A stretch of 64,000 bases of DNA from Acidiphilium iwatense (GCF_021556475.1 NZ_JAKGBZ010000014.1:34617-98616); one strand, 5' to 3'; shown: positions 46,610 through 55,306, numbered from the stretch's first letter. Program-made: numbers and translations. Notes: generated from the letters alone by a model not told the origin.

Positions 46610-47284
46610 GTGCCTCCAACGCCGGAAACGCCGCCGCGGGATTGCCCGCTCTGCCCGCGTCTTGCCGGGTTCCGGGCGGATAACCGCGCGAAATTCCCCG
46701 ATTGGCACAATGCCCCGGTGCGCTGCTTCGGCGAGCTGGACGGACGGCTGCTCATCGTCGGCCTCGCTCCCGGCCTGCGCGGGGCCAACCGCACCGGCCG
46801 CCCATTCACCGGCGACTATGCGGGACGACTGCTCTACGACTCCCTGCTGGCATTCGGCTTCGCCATCGGGCGCTATGAGGAACGCCCGGATGACGGGCTT
46901 TCGCTCCGCGATTGCCGCATCGTCAACGCGGTGCGCTGCGTGCCGCCAGAGAACAAGCCGCTGCCCGCCGAAATCGCTACCTGCAACCAGTTCCTCGCCT
47001 CGGAAATCGCCGCAATGCACAATCTGCGCGCGATCCTCGCCCTCGGCGTCGTCGCGCATCAGGCCGTGCTGCGCGCCCATGGCCTGAAGCAGGGTTTCGC
47101 CAAATTCGCTCACGGCGCCACCCATCGCCTGCCGAACGACATCGTGCTTGCCGACAGCTTCCATGTCTCGCGCTACAACACCAGCACAAGGCGGCTGACG
47201 CCCGCGATGTTCGAGGCGGTGGTGGCGTTCCTGAAACACCACCTGACAAGTGCCGTCAGCCCAGCCCCAGACTTTTCCGCGTGA
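46610..47284 (+). CDS. Family 5 (UDGb-type) uracil-DNA glycosylase
   Basis: A 224-residue Fe-S glycosylase starting at a GTG. C12, C15, C110 and C125 are placed for a [4Fe-4S] cluster. Motif A is GLAPGLRGANRTGRPFTGD, where UDGb-type enzymes have an alanine instead of the catalytic Asp/Asn; motif B is HVSRYNTSTRRL. UDGb enzymes remove uracil and other deaminated purines or pyrimidines. Spacing of 2 bp puts it in an operon with the NYN gene. Confidence 0.88.
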   Translation: MPPTPETPPRDCPLCPRLAGFRADNRAKFPDWHNAPVRCFGELDGRLLIVGLAPGLRGANRTGRPFTGDYAGRLLYDSLLAFGFAIGRYEERPDDGLSLRDCRIVNAVRCVPPENKPLPAEIATCNQFLASEIAAMHNLRAILALGVVAHQAVLRAHGLKQGFAKFAHGATHRLPNDIVLADSFHVSRYNTSTRRLTPAMFEAVVAFLKHHLTSAVSPAPDFSA

Positions 47285-47606
47285 GCTTGGGAAGGCTGCC
47301 CGCGACGATCCGATAGGATTGCTCGAAATAGCCGGCGAGATCATCGTCCGGCAGCGCATCGGGATCGCCGATTTTCACCCAGAAGCCGCGCGGCAGATAG
47401 GGCGCGCGGGTCGCGAGTCCCTGGTCCAGCAGCATTTCATAGGCGATCGGCGTCGTCTTGAAGACGTAATACGGCACGCCGGCGTCACGATTGCCCAAGG
47501 CGAACATCTTGCCGCCCACCTTGTAGACGCGGCTACCGCCCCATTGAATCGCAAGCGCCGCACCGGGAAAGCGTTGGCAGACGGTGTCGAATTGGGCAAG
47601 GTTCAT
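47256..47606 (-). CDS. MmcQ/YjbR family protein
   Basis: A 116-residue protein of the MmcQ/YjbR fold: PGAALAIQWGGSRVYKVGGKMFALG near the N-terminus, then the TPIAYEMLLDQ helix and APYLPRGFWVKI. These small CyaY-like proteins have no settled function; some are thought to bind DNA. The ATG at 47606 is chosen. The 3' end overlaps the convergent glycosylase gene by 29 bp. Confidence 0.85.
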   Translation of the reverse strand: MNLAQFDTVCQRFPGAALAIQWGGSRVYKVGGKMFALGNRDAGVPYYVFKTTPIAYEMLLDQGLATRAPYLPRGFWVKIGDPDALPDDDLAGYFEQSYRIVAGSLPKLTRKSLGLG

Positions 47607-47677
47607 GGCTCGTGCCGCTCCACAAGATGAATAGTATCGGACATCATTCTTAAAGATTCGATAATGGCGGACGGACC

Positions 47678-48406
47678 ATGACACAAAACATCTATGATAA
47701 CCCTACGTTCTTCGAGGGCTACAGCCGACTGAACCGTTCGGTCGAAGGGCTGGCCGGCGCACCGGAATGGCCTGCGCTGCGGGTTTTGCTCCCGGATCTC
47801 CGTGGCCGCAAAGTCGTGGATTTCGGCTGCGGCTTCGGCTGGTTCTGCCGCTGGGCGCGCCAACAAGGAGCGGCACGGGTTCTCGGCATCGACGTGTCGG
47901 AAAAGATGCTGGCGCGGGCCAAAGCCGCGACATCGGATGCCGCGATCACCTACACCAGGACCGATCTCGAACATCTCGATTTGCCCGATGCGTCGTTCGA
48001 TCTCGCCTATAGCGCGCTCGCTTTGCATTATATCGAGAATCTGTCGGGACTGTTAGCGACGATACACCGCGCGCTCGTGCCGGGGGCACATCTGATCTTC
48101 TCGGCGGAGCACCCGATCTACACGGCACCGACGCATCCTGGCTGGTCAGTCGATGTACAGGGCCGCAAGACATGGCCCATCGATGCCTATCAGATCGAAG
48201 GCCCCCGCACGACGGACTGGCTCGCCAGGGGTATCATCAAACAGCATCGCACCATCGGCACCTATCTCAATCTGCTGATCCGTATCGGGTTCACGATCGC
48301 CCATGTCGAGGAATGGGGGCCGACCGACGAACAGATCGCGGCACAGCCCGAATTGGCCGAGGAACGCGAGCGGCCGATGTTCCTGCTCATCGCGGCACGG
48401 CGCTGA
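47678..48406 (+). CDS. Class I SAM-dependent methyltransferase
   Basis: A 242-residue methyltransferase. Motif I is VVDFGCGFGWFCRWA (about 46-60), the acidic loop GIDVSEKMLARAK, and motif IV FDLAYSALALHYIENL. It resembles small-molecule methyltransferases of the Methyltransf_11/25 group; the substrate is unknown. It stands alone between opposite-strand neighbours. The start codons overlap a 14-bp sequence (47687-47700) repeated exactly just after the gene (48427-48440). Confidence 0.85.
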   Translation: MTQNIYDNPTFFEGYSRLNRSVEGLAGAPEWPALRVLLPDLRGRKVVDFGCGFGWFCRWARQQGAARVLGIDVSEKMLARAKAATSDAAITYTRTDLEHLDLPDASFDLAYSALALHYIENLSGLLATIHRALVPGAHLIFSAEHPIYTAPTHPGWSVDVQGRKTWPIDAYQIEGPRTTDWLARGIIKQHRTIGTYLNLLIRIGFTIAHVEEWGPTDEQIAAQPELAEERERPMFLLIAARR

Positions 48407-48464
48407 AGTCTGCCGGCTGCAGGACTAACATCTATGATAATTTGACGAAATTCCTGATCCCAGC

Positions 48465-49142
48465 TCAGCTATACCGCTCCTCCAGCCACGGATCGGCGTT
48501 GTTGTTGTAGCCCCTGGTTTCCCAGAATCCCTGGCGGTCGGCTTCGGCGAAGCTGATCCGCCGCACCCATTTCGCCGATTTCCACAGATAATAGCGCGGC
48601 ACCAGAACCCGCAGCGGGCCGCCATGCTGGCGCGGAATCGGCTTGCCCTCCCAGGTGTGGACCAGAAAGCAATCCTCGGCGGCGAATTGTTCGAGCCTCA
48701 GATTGGTCGTGTAATCGTCGTAGGATTCGAACAGCACATGGGTGACGGTAGGCTTCGGCCGCACCAGATCGACGATCGTGCGGATCGACACGCCCTGCCA
48801 GTGATTGTCGAAGCGCGACCATTGCGTCACGCAATGCATGTCCAACACGCTGTCCTGCTGCGGCAGCGCCATCAGCGCGTCCCAGTCGAGCGTGACCGGG
48901 TTCTCCACTGCGCCGTCGATGGCGAGGCGCCAGGCGCTGCGCGGCACCTCGGGCTGAATGCCGAGATCGAGCACCGGCCAGTCCGTCACCTCGCGCTGGC
49001 CGGGCGGCAGGCGCTGCGCCGGGTTCGCGGCGGCGCCCGTCAGCAGCCTGCCCTCGCGCGCCCAGTCCTGCTTGCGGCCGATCAGTTTTTCCTTGATCTG
49101 GCCGAGGATGCTGATCCGGTCCTTGTCGGTCTCGTCCATCAC
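48465..49142 (-). CDS. Cytoplasmic sulfite-oxidase-like molybdopterin oxidoreductase
   Basis: A 225-residue protein of the sulfite oxidase fold. The molybdenum-ligating cysteine is C104 in DMHCVTQWSRFDNHW, and IPRQHGGPLRVLVPRYYLWKSAKW is the cofactor-binding stretch. It lacks the twin-arginine signal of MsrP and has no MsrQ or cytochrome gene beside it. The electron donor and substrate are unknown. It follows smpB by 10 bp on the same strand. Confidence 0.85.
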   Translation of the reverse strand: MMDETDKDRISILGQIKEKLIGRKQDWAREGRLLTGAAANPAQRLPPGQREVTDWPVLDLGIQPEVPRSAWRLAIDGAVENPVTLDWDALMALPQQDSVLDMHCVTQWSRFDNHWQGVSIRTIVDLVRPKPTVTHVLFESYDDYTTNLRLEQFAAEDCFLVHTWEGKPIPRQHGGPLRVLVPRYYLWKSAKWVRRISFAEADRQGFWETRGYNNNADPWLEERYS

Positions 49143-49152
49143 GGTCTCCTGT

Positions 49153-49632
49153 TCAGCGATTGCGCAAAAGCCGCGCCTTGTCGCGCTCCCAGTCGCGCTT
49201 GGCGATCGCCGCGCGCTTGTCGTGCAGCTTGCGCCCCTCGGCGATGCCCAGGGTCACCTTCGCCATGCCGCGCGGATTGAAATGCACGTCGAGCGGCACG
49301 ACGGTCGAGCCCTGGCGCGCGATCGCGCCCATCAGCGTGTTGATCTCCTTGCGCTTCAGCAGCAGCTTGCGCGGCCCCTTGGTGTCGAAGCGCGACAGCA
49401 CGCCGCCCTGATATTCCGGGATATACATGTTGAACAGGAACATCTCGCCGTCGCGTTCGCCGGCGAAGGCTTCGCTCAGCGTGGCCCGGCCCATGCGCAG
49501 CGATTTCACTTCGGCGCCGCGCAACACGATCCCCGCCTCCACGGTGCTGAGGATCGTATAGTTGAACCGCGCCTTGCGGTTCTGCGCGGCAATCCCGTGC
49601 GAGATCAGGCCGGGTTTTCGGGGCTCCGCCAT
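49153..49632 (-). CDS. smpB: SsrA-binding protein SmpB
   Basis: A 159-residue protein with the SmpB pattern: NRKARFNYTILSTVEAGIVL, GAEVKSLRMGRATLSEAF, LLLKRKEINTLMG, and the C-terminal KLHDKRAAIAKRDWERDKAR helix that enters the decoding centre. It delivers tmRNA to stalled ribosomes. The ATG at 49632 overlaps the last base of the dapA stop. I see no tmRNA gene in the window. Confidence 0.95.
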   Translation of the reverse strand: MAEPRKPGLISHGIAAQNRKARFNYTILSTVEAGIVLRGAEVKSLRMGRATLSEAFAGERDGEMFLFNMYIPEYQGGVLSRFDTKGPRKLLLKRKEINTLMGAIARQGSTVVPLDVHFNPRGMAKVTLGIAEGRKLHDKRAAIAKRDWERDKARLLRNR

Positions 49633-50510
49633 CAGGGGATCAATCCGGCGCTCGCCATCGCCGCGCGTACCTGCGCGCGCACCGCTTCGCTCAGCGGGGC
49701 GAGCGGCAGACGGCAATGATCGGTACCGTAGCCGAGCAGCGATGCCGCGAATTTCACCGGTGCGGGACTGGTTTCGGCGAACATCGCATCATGCAGCGGC
49801 ACCAGACGCTGCTGGATCGCCATTGCCCCGCCGATATCGCCGCGCCGCCAGGAGGCGTGCATTTCGGCGCATAGCCTTGGCGCGACATTGGCGGTGACCG
49901 AAATGCAGCCCTGGCCGCCCGCCGCGAGAAACGCCAGCGCGGTGTGGTCCTCGCCGGACAACTGGCAGAATTGTTCGCCGCACGCGGCACGCGTGTGCAG
50001 CGGGCGAGTGAGATTCGCCGTCGCATCCTTCACGCCCACGATGTTGCGGTGCTTCGCCAGCCTGGCCATGGTCGCCACGCTCATGTCGATCACCGAGCGG
50101 GACGGGATGTTGTAGATGATGACCGGAATCTCGATCGCATCGGCGATCGCCGTGTAATGCAAAAACAGCCCGTCCTGGGTCGGCTTGTTGTAATACGGGG
50201 TGACCACCAGAACGCCGTCGGCACCGACCGTCTGCGCATGGCGGGCGAGCCCGATCGCCTCGGCGGTGGAATTGGAACCGGCCCCGGCGATCACCGGCAC
50301 GCGCTTGCGGGCGACCGTCACGGTCAACTCCACCACGCGCTTGTGCTCGTCATGGGTCAGCGTCGGCGATTCGCCAGTGGTGCCGACCGGGACCAGACCG
50401 TTGGTGCCTTCCGCGATCTGCCATTCGATGAAACGTTCCAGCGCTGCCTCGTCGATGCCGCCATCCGCGCGCATCGGGGTGATCAACGCGACCAGTGAAC
50501 CATGAACCAT
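49632..50510 (-). CDS. dapA: 4-hydroxy-tetrahydrodipicolinate synthase
   Basis: A 292-residue TIM-barrel aldolase. The substrate loop VPVGTTGESPTL, the catalytic-triad tyrosine in IIYNIPSRS, and the Schiff-base lysine in VGVKDAT are intact. It condenses pyruvate with aspartate semialdehyde for lysine and diaminopimelate. The start is ATG 50510 (MVHGSLVALITP). It is directly upstream of smpB and 90 bp from the divergent lytic transglycosylase. Confidence 0.95.
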   Translation of the reverse strand: MVHGSLVALITPMRADGGIDEAALERFIEWQIAEGTNGLVPVGTTGESPTLTHDEHKRVVELTVTVARKRVPVIAGAGSNSTAEAIGLARHAQTVGADGVLVVTPYYNKPTQDGLFLHYTAIADAIEIPVIIYNIPSRSVIDMSVATMARLAKHRNIVGVKDATANLTRPLHTRAACGEQFCQLSGEDHTALAFLAAGGQGCISVTANVAPRLCAEMHASWRRGDIGGAMAIQQRLVPLHDAMFAETSPAPVKFAASLLGYGTDHCRLPLAPLSEAVRAQVRAAMASAGLIP

Positions 50511-50600
50511 CTGTATCTCCGCTATTGCGCGTAACCTATTCTCCGCGCCGATCCTGAACAAGGGATACGCGCGCGCCCGCAAGCCTGCTATTGCGGGGGT

Positions 50601-52592
50601 ATGAGGAGATTCGCGATACGGCTCGCCGCCGCTTTCGGCCTGACCGCGATCGGCGCGGCCCGCGCGCTTGCCGCCATGGCCGCCCCGCCGGCGCCGAATC
50701 CCGCCCTCGTTCAGATCATGAACGACGTGCGGTCGAACGACTGGACTGACGCGCAAAGCCTCGCCCTCGCGCAGCCGGACAAGCTGGTGAGCAAGCTCGT
50801 CACCTATTTCCGCCTGCTCGATCCCGGTGCGGCGAGCGAGGTGGAAATCGGCATTTTCATGGCGCGCAACCCGGACTGGCCGGAACAATCGATCCTTGCC
50901 CGGCGCTGGAGCGAGGCGCTCGCCGCCGACCCGGACGATGCCGTTGTGCGCGAGCAATGTGCCCGGCGCCTGCCGGTCACCGCCGCCGCCGATGCGCGCT
51001 GTGCTGCCGCTTTCGCCGCGACCGACCCGGCAAAAGCGCCGAAATTCGCCCGCCGCGCCTGGATCGACGGCTACGCCAACCAAGCCGATGCTTCGAATTT
51101 CCTCGCCCAGTATGGTTCGATGCTGACGTCCCATGCGAACTGGGCGCGATTCCAGCACCTCGCTCTGGCCGGGAATGTTGTCGCCGCCACCACGACGCTT
51201 CCGCTCCTGCCGCCTGCCGATCAGGCAACCGGCGCGGCCTGGCTCGCCCTGGCGCGCGGGGCGGCGAACGCCGATGCGCTGATCGCGTCCCTGACTCCGC
51301 ATCAGCAGGCGGCGCCGTTCCTGTTCCTGGCACAGCTCGCTGCCGCGCCCGATTCCGCGCCGAAACTCGCGCTCTGGCAGAACGACGGTGCTGCGGCCGA
51401 GCAGCAGGCGCACGGCCTCGCCCGCGCGCTGTTCTGGCCCAGGCGCGAAGCCCTCGCGCACGATCTTCTGAAATCGGCCGATGCCCGTGATGCCTATGCG
51501 CTGATCGCCGCCGCCCGTCCGGACAGTAACGTGAAGAAAGCCAGCCGGGATTTCCTCGCCGGCTTCATCGCGCTCCGGTTCCTCAACGATCCTGCCCTCG
51601 CGCGACCCTGGTTTCTCGCCCTGAGCCGCGATTCCACCGCCGTCATCACCAAGGCGCGCGCCTTCTACTGGCTGGCCCAGACCGAGACCGGACCGGCGGC
51701 GACCGCCGATCTCGCCCGCGCGAGCGCCTTCCCCGACACATTCTACGGCCAGCTCGCCGCTCTGCAGATGGGTGAGACGCCGGCCGCGCTCGGCAACCGA
51801 ATCCGTGCCATCGGCATTCCGAAACCGACCATGGCGCAGGAAGTCGGCTTCGCCGAGCGCGAATTGCCGCAAGCCGCCGTGCTGCTGACCGAAATGGGCG
51901 CACCGCGCCGCGCCCGCGCCTTCCTGCTTCGCATGGCCGAAATCTCGCCCGCCTTGGACGATCGGTATCTCGATGCCCGCCTCGCCGACGGGCTCGGCCA
52001 GACGCCGAGCGCCGTCGCGGTCGCGCGCCTCGCCGGGATGGCGGGCGACATGCTGGTGCAACTGGGCTGGCCGGTCCCGCCCGGACTTGCGGTCGATCCG
52101 CCAGGTGTCGCAGTGGGGCCGGATGTCGTGCTCTCGCTGATTCGCCAGGAAAGCAGCTTCGATCCGGGCGCGATGAGCCCGTCCGGCGCGGAGGGGCTGA
52201 TGCAGCTCATGCCCGGCACCGCACGGATGATCGCGATGCAATCCGGCCTTGGCCTCCCTGAAGCCGGGCTGATGGCCGATCCCGAGCAGAATATCGCGCT
52301 CGGCTCGGCCTATTTCGCGATGCTGATGAACCGTTTCGGCGACTGCCTGCCGCTCGCGATCGCCGCCTATAATGCCGGGCCGCACAATGTCGCCAAATGG
52401 CTCGCGTCCTATGGCGATCCGCGCCTGCCCGCGAGCGGCGGCGGGGCGAACATGATCACCTGGATCGAGGAAATCCCGTTTGCCGAAACCCGCAACTACG
52501 TCGAGCGGGTCACCGAAGGCATCGTGGTCTATCGCGCCCTGAGCGGCAAGCCCGCGCGCGATCCGATCGGCAAATGGCTGCATAAGCAGTGA
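50601..52592 (+). CDS. Soluble lytic murein transglycosylase (Slt-type)
   Basis: A 663-residue exported protein. A signal peptide (about 1-25, ending near ALAAMA) precedes a long superhelical U/L-type region (about 30-480) and a C-terminal lysozyme-like domain. The catalytic glutamate is E517 in LIRQESSFDPGAMSPSGAEG, followed by LMQLMPGTA and the AAYNAGPHNV motif. It cuts glycan strands to 1,6-anhydro products. The stop overlaps pgpA (GTGA). Confidence 0.92.
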   Translation: MRRFAIRLAAAFGLTAIGAARALAAMAAPPAPNPALVQIMNDVRSNDWTDAQSLALAQPDKLVSKLVTYFRLLDPGAASEVEIGIFMARNPDWPEQSILARRWSEALAADPDDAVVREQCARRLPVTAAADARCAAAFAATDPAKAPKFARRAWIDGYANQADASNFLAQYGSMLTSHANWARFQHLALAGNVVAATTTLPLLPPADQATGAAWLALARGAANADALIASLTPHQQAAPFLFLAQLAAAPDSAPKLALWQNDGAAAEQQAHGLARALFWPRREALAHDLLKSADARDAYALIAAARPDSNVKKASRDFLAGFIALRFLNDPALARPWFLALSRDSTAVITKARAFYWLAQTETGPAATADLARASAFPDTFYGQLAALQMGETPAALGNRIRAIGIPKPTMAQEVGFAERELPQAAVLLTEMGAPRRARAFLLRMAEISPALDDRYLDARLADGLGQTPSAVAVARLAGMAGDMLVQLGWPVPPGLAVDPPGVAVGPDVVLSLIRQESSFDPGAMSPSGAEGLMQLMPGTARMIAMQSGLGLPEAGLMADPEQNIALGSAYFAMLMNRFGDCLPLAIAAYNAGPHNVAKWLASYGDPRLPASGGGANMITWIEEIPFAETRNYVERVTEGIVVYRALSGKPARDPIGKWLHKQ

Positions 52593-53044
52593 AAATAAGC
52601 ACCGTGCTCGCCTCCGGCCTCGGCACCGGCTATGCGCCGCGCGCGCCGGGCACCGCCGGATCGCTGCTCGGCCTGCTGATCGGCTGCGCTTTGCTCGATC
52701 GCGGTCACTGGCCGCTGATCGCGGGCGCGATCGTCGTCAGCGTCGTCGGCCTGCTCGCGATCCCGCGCACCGGAGCGGGATCGCGCGATCCAGGCTGGAT
52801 CGTGATCGACGAAATCGCCGGGCAGATGATCGCCCTGCTCGGCCTGCCCTATCTGACCGGCTCGGGCGTGCTGCTCGCCTTCCTGCTGTTCCGCGTGTTC
52901 GACATCCGCAAGCCTTGGCCGATCAGTCTCGCGGATGCGCGCGCCGACGCGCCCGGCATCATGGCCGATGACTGGCTGGCCGGCGGCTTCGCCGCCATCA
53001 TTCTCCTGATCCTGCGGCTGATCTGGCCGGGGACGGGGCTGTGA
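52589..53044 (+). CDS. pgpA: Phosphatidylglycerophosphatase A
   Basis: A 151-residue membrane phosphatase. GLGTGYAPRAPGTAGSLLG opens the PgpA family, and the catalytic acidic motif VIDEIAGQMIALL and FRVFDIRKPWP are present. It dephosphorylates PGP to phosphatidylglycerol. The GTG at 52589 overlaps the transglycosylase stop and its own stop overlaps pncC, so three envelope/repair genes are translationally coupled. Confidence 0.93.
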   Translation: MKISTVLASGLGTGYAPRAPGTAGSLLGLLIGCALLDRGHWPLIAGAIVVSVVGLLAIPRTGAGSRDPGWIVIDEIAGQMIALLGLPYLTGSGVLLAFLLFRVFDIRKPWPISLADARADAPGIMADDWLAGGFAAIILLILRLIWPGTGL

Positions 53045-53511
53045 ATCCTCGCGCGAAAACCTTGCTCGACCGCGCGATCGCGCGCGGCCTTACCATCGCG
53101 ACCGCCGAGAGCTGCACCGGCGGGATGATCGCCGCCGCGATCACCGATATCGCGGGATCCTCCGCCGTCTTCGGCTTCGGCTTCGTCACCTATGCCAACG
53201 ACGCGAAAACCGCGCTGCTCGGCGTCGATCCCTTGTTGATCGCGTTCCATGGCGCGGTCAGCGCCGAAGTCGCCGCCGCCATGGCCGAAGGCGCGCTTGC
53301 CCGGTCGCACGCCGATCGCGCCATCGCGGTGACGGGAATCGCGGGACCCGACGGCGGTTCGTTGGAAAAGCCCGTAGGCACAGTCTGGTTCGGTCTTGCC
53401 GCGCGGAGCCGAACCACGATCACCGAATGCCGCGTCTTCCCCGGCGACCGCGCCGCCATCCGCGCGGCCACGGTCGATCACGCGCTGGATATGCTCGTCG
53501 AGAGTCTTTGA
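53041..53511 (+). CDS. pncC: Nicotinamide-nucleotide amidohydrolase (CinA C-terminal domain)
   Basis: A 156-residue protein covering only the CinA C-terminal domain: IATAESCTGGMIAAAITDIAGSS with the catalytic serine region, and VTGIAGPDGGSLEKPVGTVWFGLA. It deamidates NMN to nicotinate mononucleotide. GTG start overlapping pgpA. Free-standing PncC next to pgpA is the common alphaproteobacterial arrangement. Confidence 0.93.
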   Translation: MNPRAKTLLDRAIARGLTIATAESCTGGMIAAAITDIAGSSAVFGFGFVTYANDAKTALLGVDPLLIAFHGAVSAEVAAAMAEGALARSHADRAIAVTGIAGPDGGSLEKPVGTVWFGLAARSRTTITECRVFPGDRAAIRAATVDHALDMLVESL

Positions 53512-53587
53512 TGGCCCTCAGACGCCGGGCGCGCGCATCCGCGCGCTTGGCTCCGCGCCATAAGGCGCGCGCCGCATTCGCGGCGGA

Positions 53588-53632
53588 GTGACCAAAGGTT
53601 CCGGCAATCCGAAGGATTGCTGGAATGGTCAC
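53588..53632 (+). repeat. Long hairpin with GAA triloop after pncC
   Basis: TTCCGGCAATCC at 53599-53610 pairs with GGATTGCTGGAA at 53614-53625 (one G-T pair) around a GAA loop; the outer GTGACCA/TGGTCAC arms (53588-53594/53626-53632) extend it. The core TCC-GAA-GG matches that of the hairpin after argB, so it may be a dispersed palindromic repeat. Confidence 0.5.
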
Positions 53633-53640
53633 GGAGGTGG

Positions 53641-53676
53641 CAGCAAAACGAGCTGACGCTACGTTTTGCTGATTTT
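53641..53676 (+). terminator. Rho-independent terminator downstream of pncC
   Basis: CAGCAAAACG at 53641-53650 is exactly complementary to CGTTTTGCTG at 53662-53671, with an 11-nt loop, followed by ATTTT. It ends the transglycosylase-pgpA-pncC transcript before the convergent chromate transporter gene. Confidence 0.55.
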
Positions 53677-54190
53677 AAGCATAGCCAAGAACGCCGATCA
53701 GGGCGCCGCCGGCGAGCAGCAGCAGCGGATGGACGCGGCTTTTCAGCGTGAACAGCGCGACCACCAAGGTGATCGCCGCCGCGCGCCAGTCGTGATCGGC
53801 AGCACGGATCAGGAAACTCGCCGCCGCCAGAAGCAGGCCCCCGGTGATCGGGGTGATCGCCGCCTGCACCACTCGCCGCCAGTGCGCAGCGCGAAACCGC
53901 TCCCACAGGCCGGAGACCAGAACCGTCAGCGTGCTCGACGGCGCGATCATCGCCGCCGAAGCGGCCAGCGCGCCGGAAATTCCGGCGACATGCAGCCCGA
54001 TCAGCGTCGCGATCAGCATGTTCGGCCCAGGGCTCGACTGCGCCACACCGAACAAAGCGGCGAATTGCGGCGCGGTCAGCCAGTGCCGCGCCACCACCGC
54101 GCGCGCCATCGCCGGCAAGGTGCTCGCAACCCCGCCGATCGCGAGCAGCGACATCTCGGCGAACAGCAGAACAAGTGCCAACAGGATCAT
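53675..54190 (-). CDS. chrA: Chromate transporter, short-chain subunit (C-terminal-type half)
   Basis: A 171-residue half-size ChrA protein with the CHR signature in SLLAIGGVASTLPAMARAVV and AQSSPGPNMLIATLIGLHVAG and about five TM stretches. Short-chain CHR proteins work as pairs encoded side by side. Its ATG overlaps the stop of the partner gene by 4 bp. Chromate efflux is known for the family; here the substrate is inferred. Confidence 0.87.
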   Translation of the reverse strand: MILLALVLLFAEMSLLAIGGVASTLPAMARAVVARHWLTAPQFAALFGVAQSSPGPNMLIATLIGLHVAGISGALAASAAMIAPSSTLTVLVSGLWERFRAAHWRRVVQAAITPITGGLLLAAASFLIRAADHDWRAAAITLVVALFTLKSRVHPLLLLAGGALIGVLGYA

Positions 54191-54732
54191 TTCACCCGGA
54201 ACACGGCAAGGCCCAGCGAAACCGGCAGCGCAATCGCGATCACCAGCGGCAAGGGCAGGCGCAGCACCGCGAACAGGACGAATGCGAAAACGACGATGCC
54301 GAGCGTCGCCGGATGGCGCAGTGACGGTCCGGCGATCTTGAGCGCGGTGCCGAGAATCAGGCCGGACGCCGCGGCGGCGAGCCCGCCCAGCCCGTGATGC
54401 ACCACCGGCAGCGTGCCGAACCGCTCATAGAGGGTGCCCAGGATCAGCACGATGACGATCGGTGCCGCGAGCAGCCCCACCGTCGCCGTCAGAGCACCGG
54501 AGATCCCGCGATGCCGCGCCCCGAAGGCGGCGGCGAAATTGACGATGTTCGGCCCCGGCAGGAACTGGCACAGGCTGAACAGATCGGCGAATTCCGCCTC
54601 GGTCAGCCATTTCCTGCGCTCGACGACGATTCGCCGGGCAAACGGCAGCACGCCGCCAAACCCGGACAGTCCGGCGATGAAAAACCCCCGGAACATCTCG
54701 GCATGGGTCAGACGCTGCGACTCGACCGGCAT
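54187..54732 (-). CDS. chrA: Chromate transporter, short-chain subunit (N-terminal-type half)
   Basis: A 181-residue CHR-domain protein: FFIAGLSGFGGVLPFARRIVVERRKWLTEAEFADLFSLCQFLPGP is the N-terminal-type motif, followed by NFAAAFGARHRG and hydrophobic helices. Paired with the overlapping downstream gene it forms a split ChrA. No chrB regulator is present. Confidence 0.87.
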   Translation of the reverse strand: MPVESQRLTHAEMFRGFFIAGLSGFGGVLPFARRIVVERRKWLTEAEFADLFSLCQFLPGPNIVNFAAAFGARHRGISGALTATVGLLAAPIVIVLILGTLYERFGTLPVVHHGLGGLAAAASGLILGTALKIAGPSLRHPATLGIVVFAFVLFAVLRLPLPLVIAIALPVSLGLAVFRVK

Positions 54733-54796
54733 GCCGCCAAGCTACAGGCACCCGGTCGCAATCGACAATCTTTGGCAAACTTGGCAGGTTTGCGCG

Positions 54797-55288
54797 ATGG
54801 TCGATGCTCCCTCCGAACTGCCGCTCCGCGCCGGGCCGCCGCCCACCTCGCCGCCGCTGCCGATCGCGCTGATGATCGCTTCCCTCGGCATCATCGGGCC
54901 GATCCTGTTCGTCCGCGTCGCGGTGCCGAGCCCGTTCCTGTCGATCGCGGCACTGCTCCTGCCGATCGCCGGTATCATCGCCTTGTTCGGCTCGGTCGAA
55001 TCGCTGCGCCGGCGCCATGCCGACCGGACCGTGCGCACCCGCGCGGTGATCGGGAAGGAGGGCATTCTGCTGCTGTCCCGGCCGGGCGAATCCGAACACC
55101 ATCCCTGGAGCGGGATCGCTGCCGCACACGCGACGAAATCTTCCCTGACGCTCCACCTCAAAGGCGAAACCGGCAAGCGCACCCGTCGCGCGATCCGCTA
55201 TGGCGGGCTGGAAACCCCGGTCGATCTCATCGAATCCCGCATCCGTGCCGGGCTCGCATCGTCTCGCGAGACCGTGATGGAATCTTGA
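54797..55288 (+). CDS. Hypothetical membrane protein, two TM helices
   Basis: A 163-residue protein I do not recognise. A Pro-rich N-terminus precedes two adjacent TM helices (about 23-42 and 47-66), then a basic cytoplasmic part with short strands (RAVIGKEGILLLSRPGESEHHPWSGI) that looks like a PH-like or YcxB-type fold. The ATG at 54797 is divergent from the chromate genes. A Pho box begins right at its stop codon. Confidence 0.65.
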   Translation: MVDAPSELPLRAGPPPTSPPLPIALMIASLGIIGPILFVRVAVPSPFLSIAALLLPIAGIIALFGSVESLRRRHADRTVRTRAVIGKEGILLLSRPGESEHHPWSGIAAAHATKSSLTLHLKGETGKRTRRAIRYGGLETPVDLIESRIRAGLASSRETVMES

Positions 55289-55306
55289 ATGTCATAAAAG
55301 CTTCAC
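55289..55306 (+). promoter_or_regulatory. Pho box upstream of pstS
   Basis: ATGTCATAAAAGCTTCAC fits two CTGTCAT-like 7-mers separated by four bases (ATGTCAT, AAAA, GCTTCAC), the PhoB binding pattern. It begins one base after the previous stop codon and lies 110 bp before pstS. A single further half-site TTGTCAT lies at 55322. It implies phosphate-starvation control of pstSCA. Confidence 0.7.

Noticed and set aside
50511..52583. Minus-strand open frame continuous with dapA, opposite the lytic transglycosylase
   Set aside because: dapA has a normal start at 50510; the upstream part is antisense to a complete transglycosylase.
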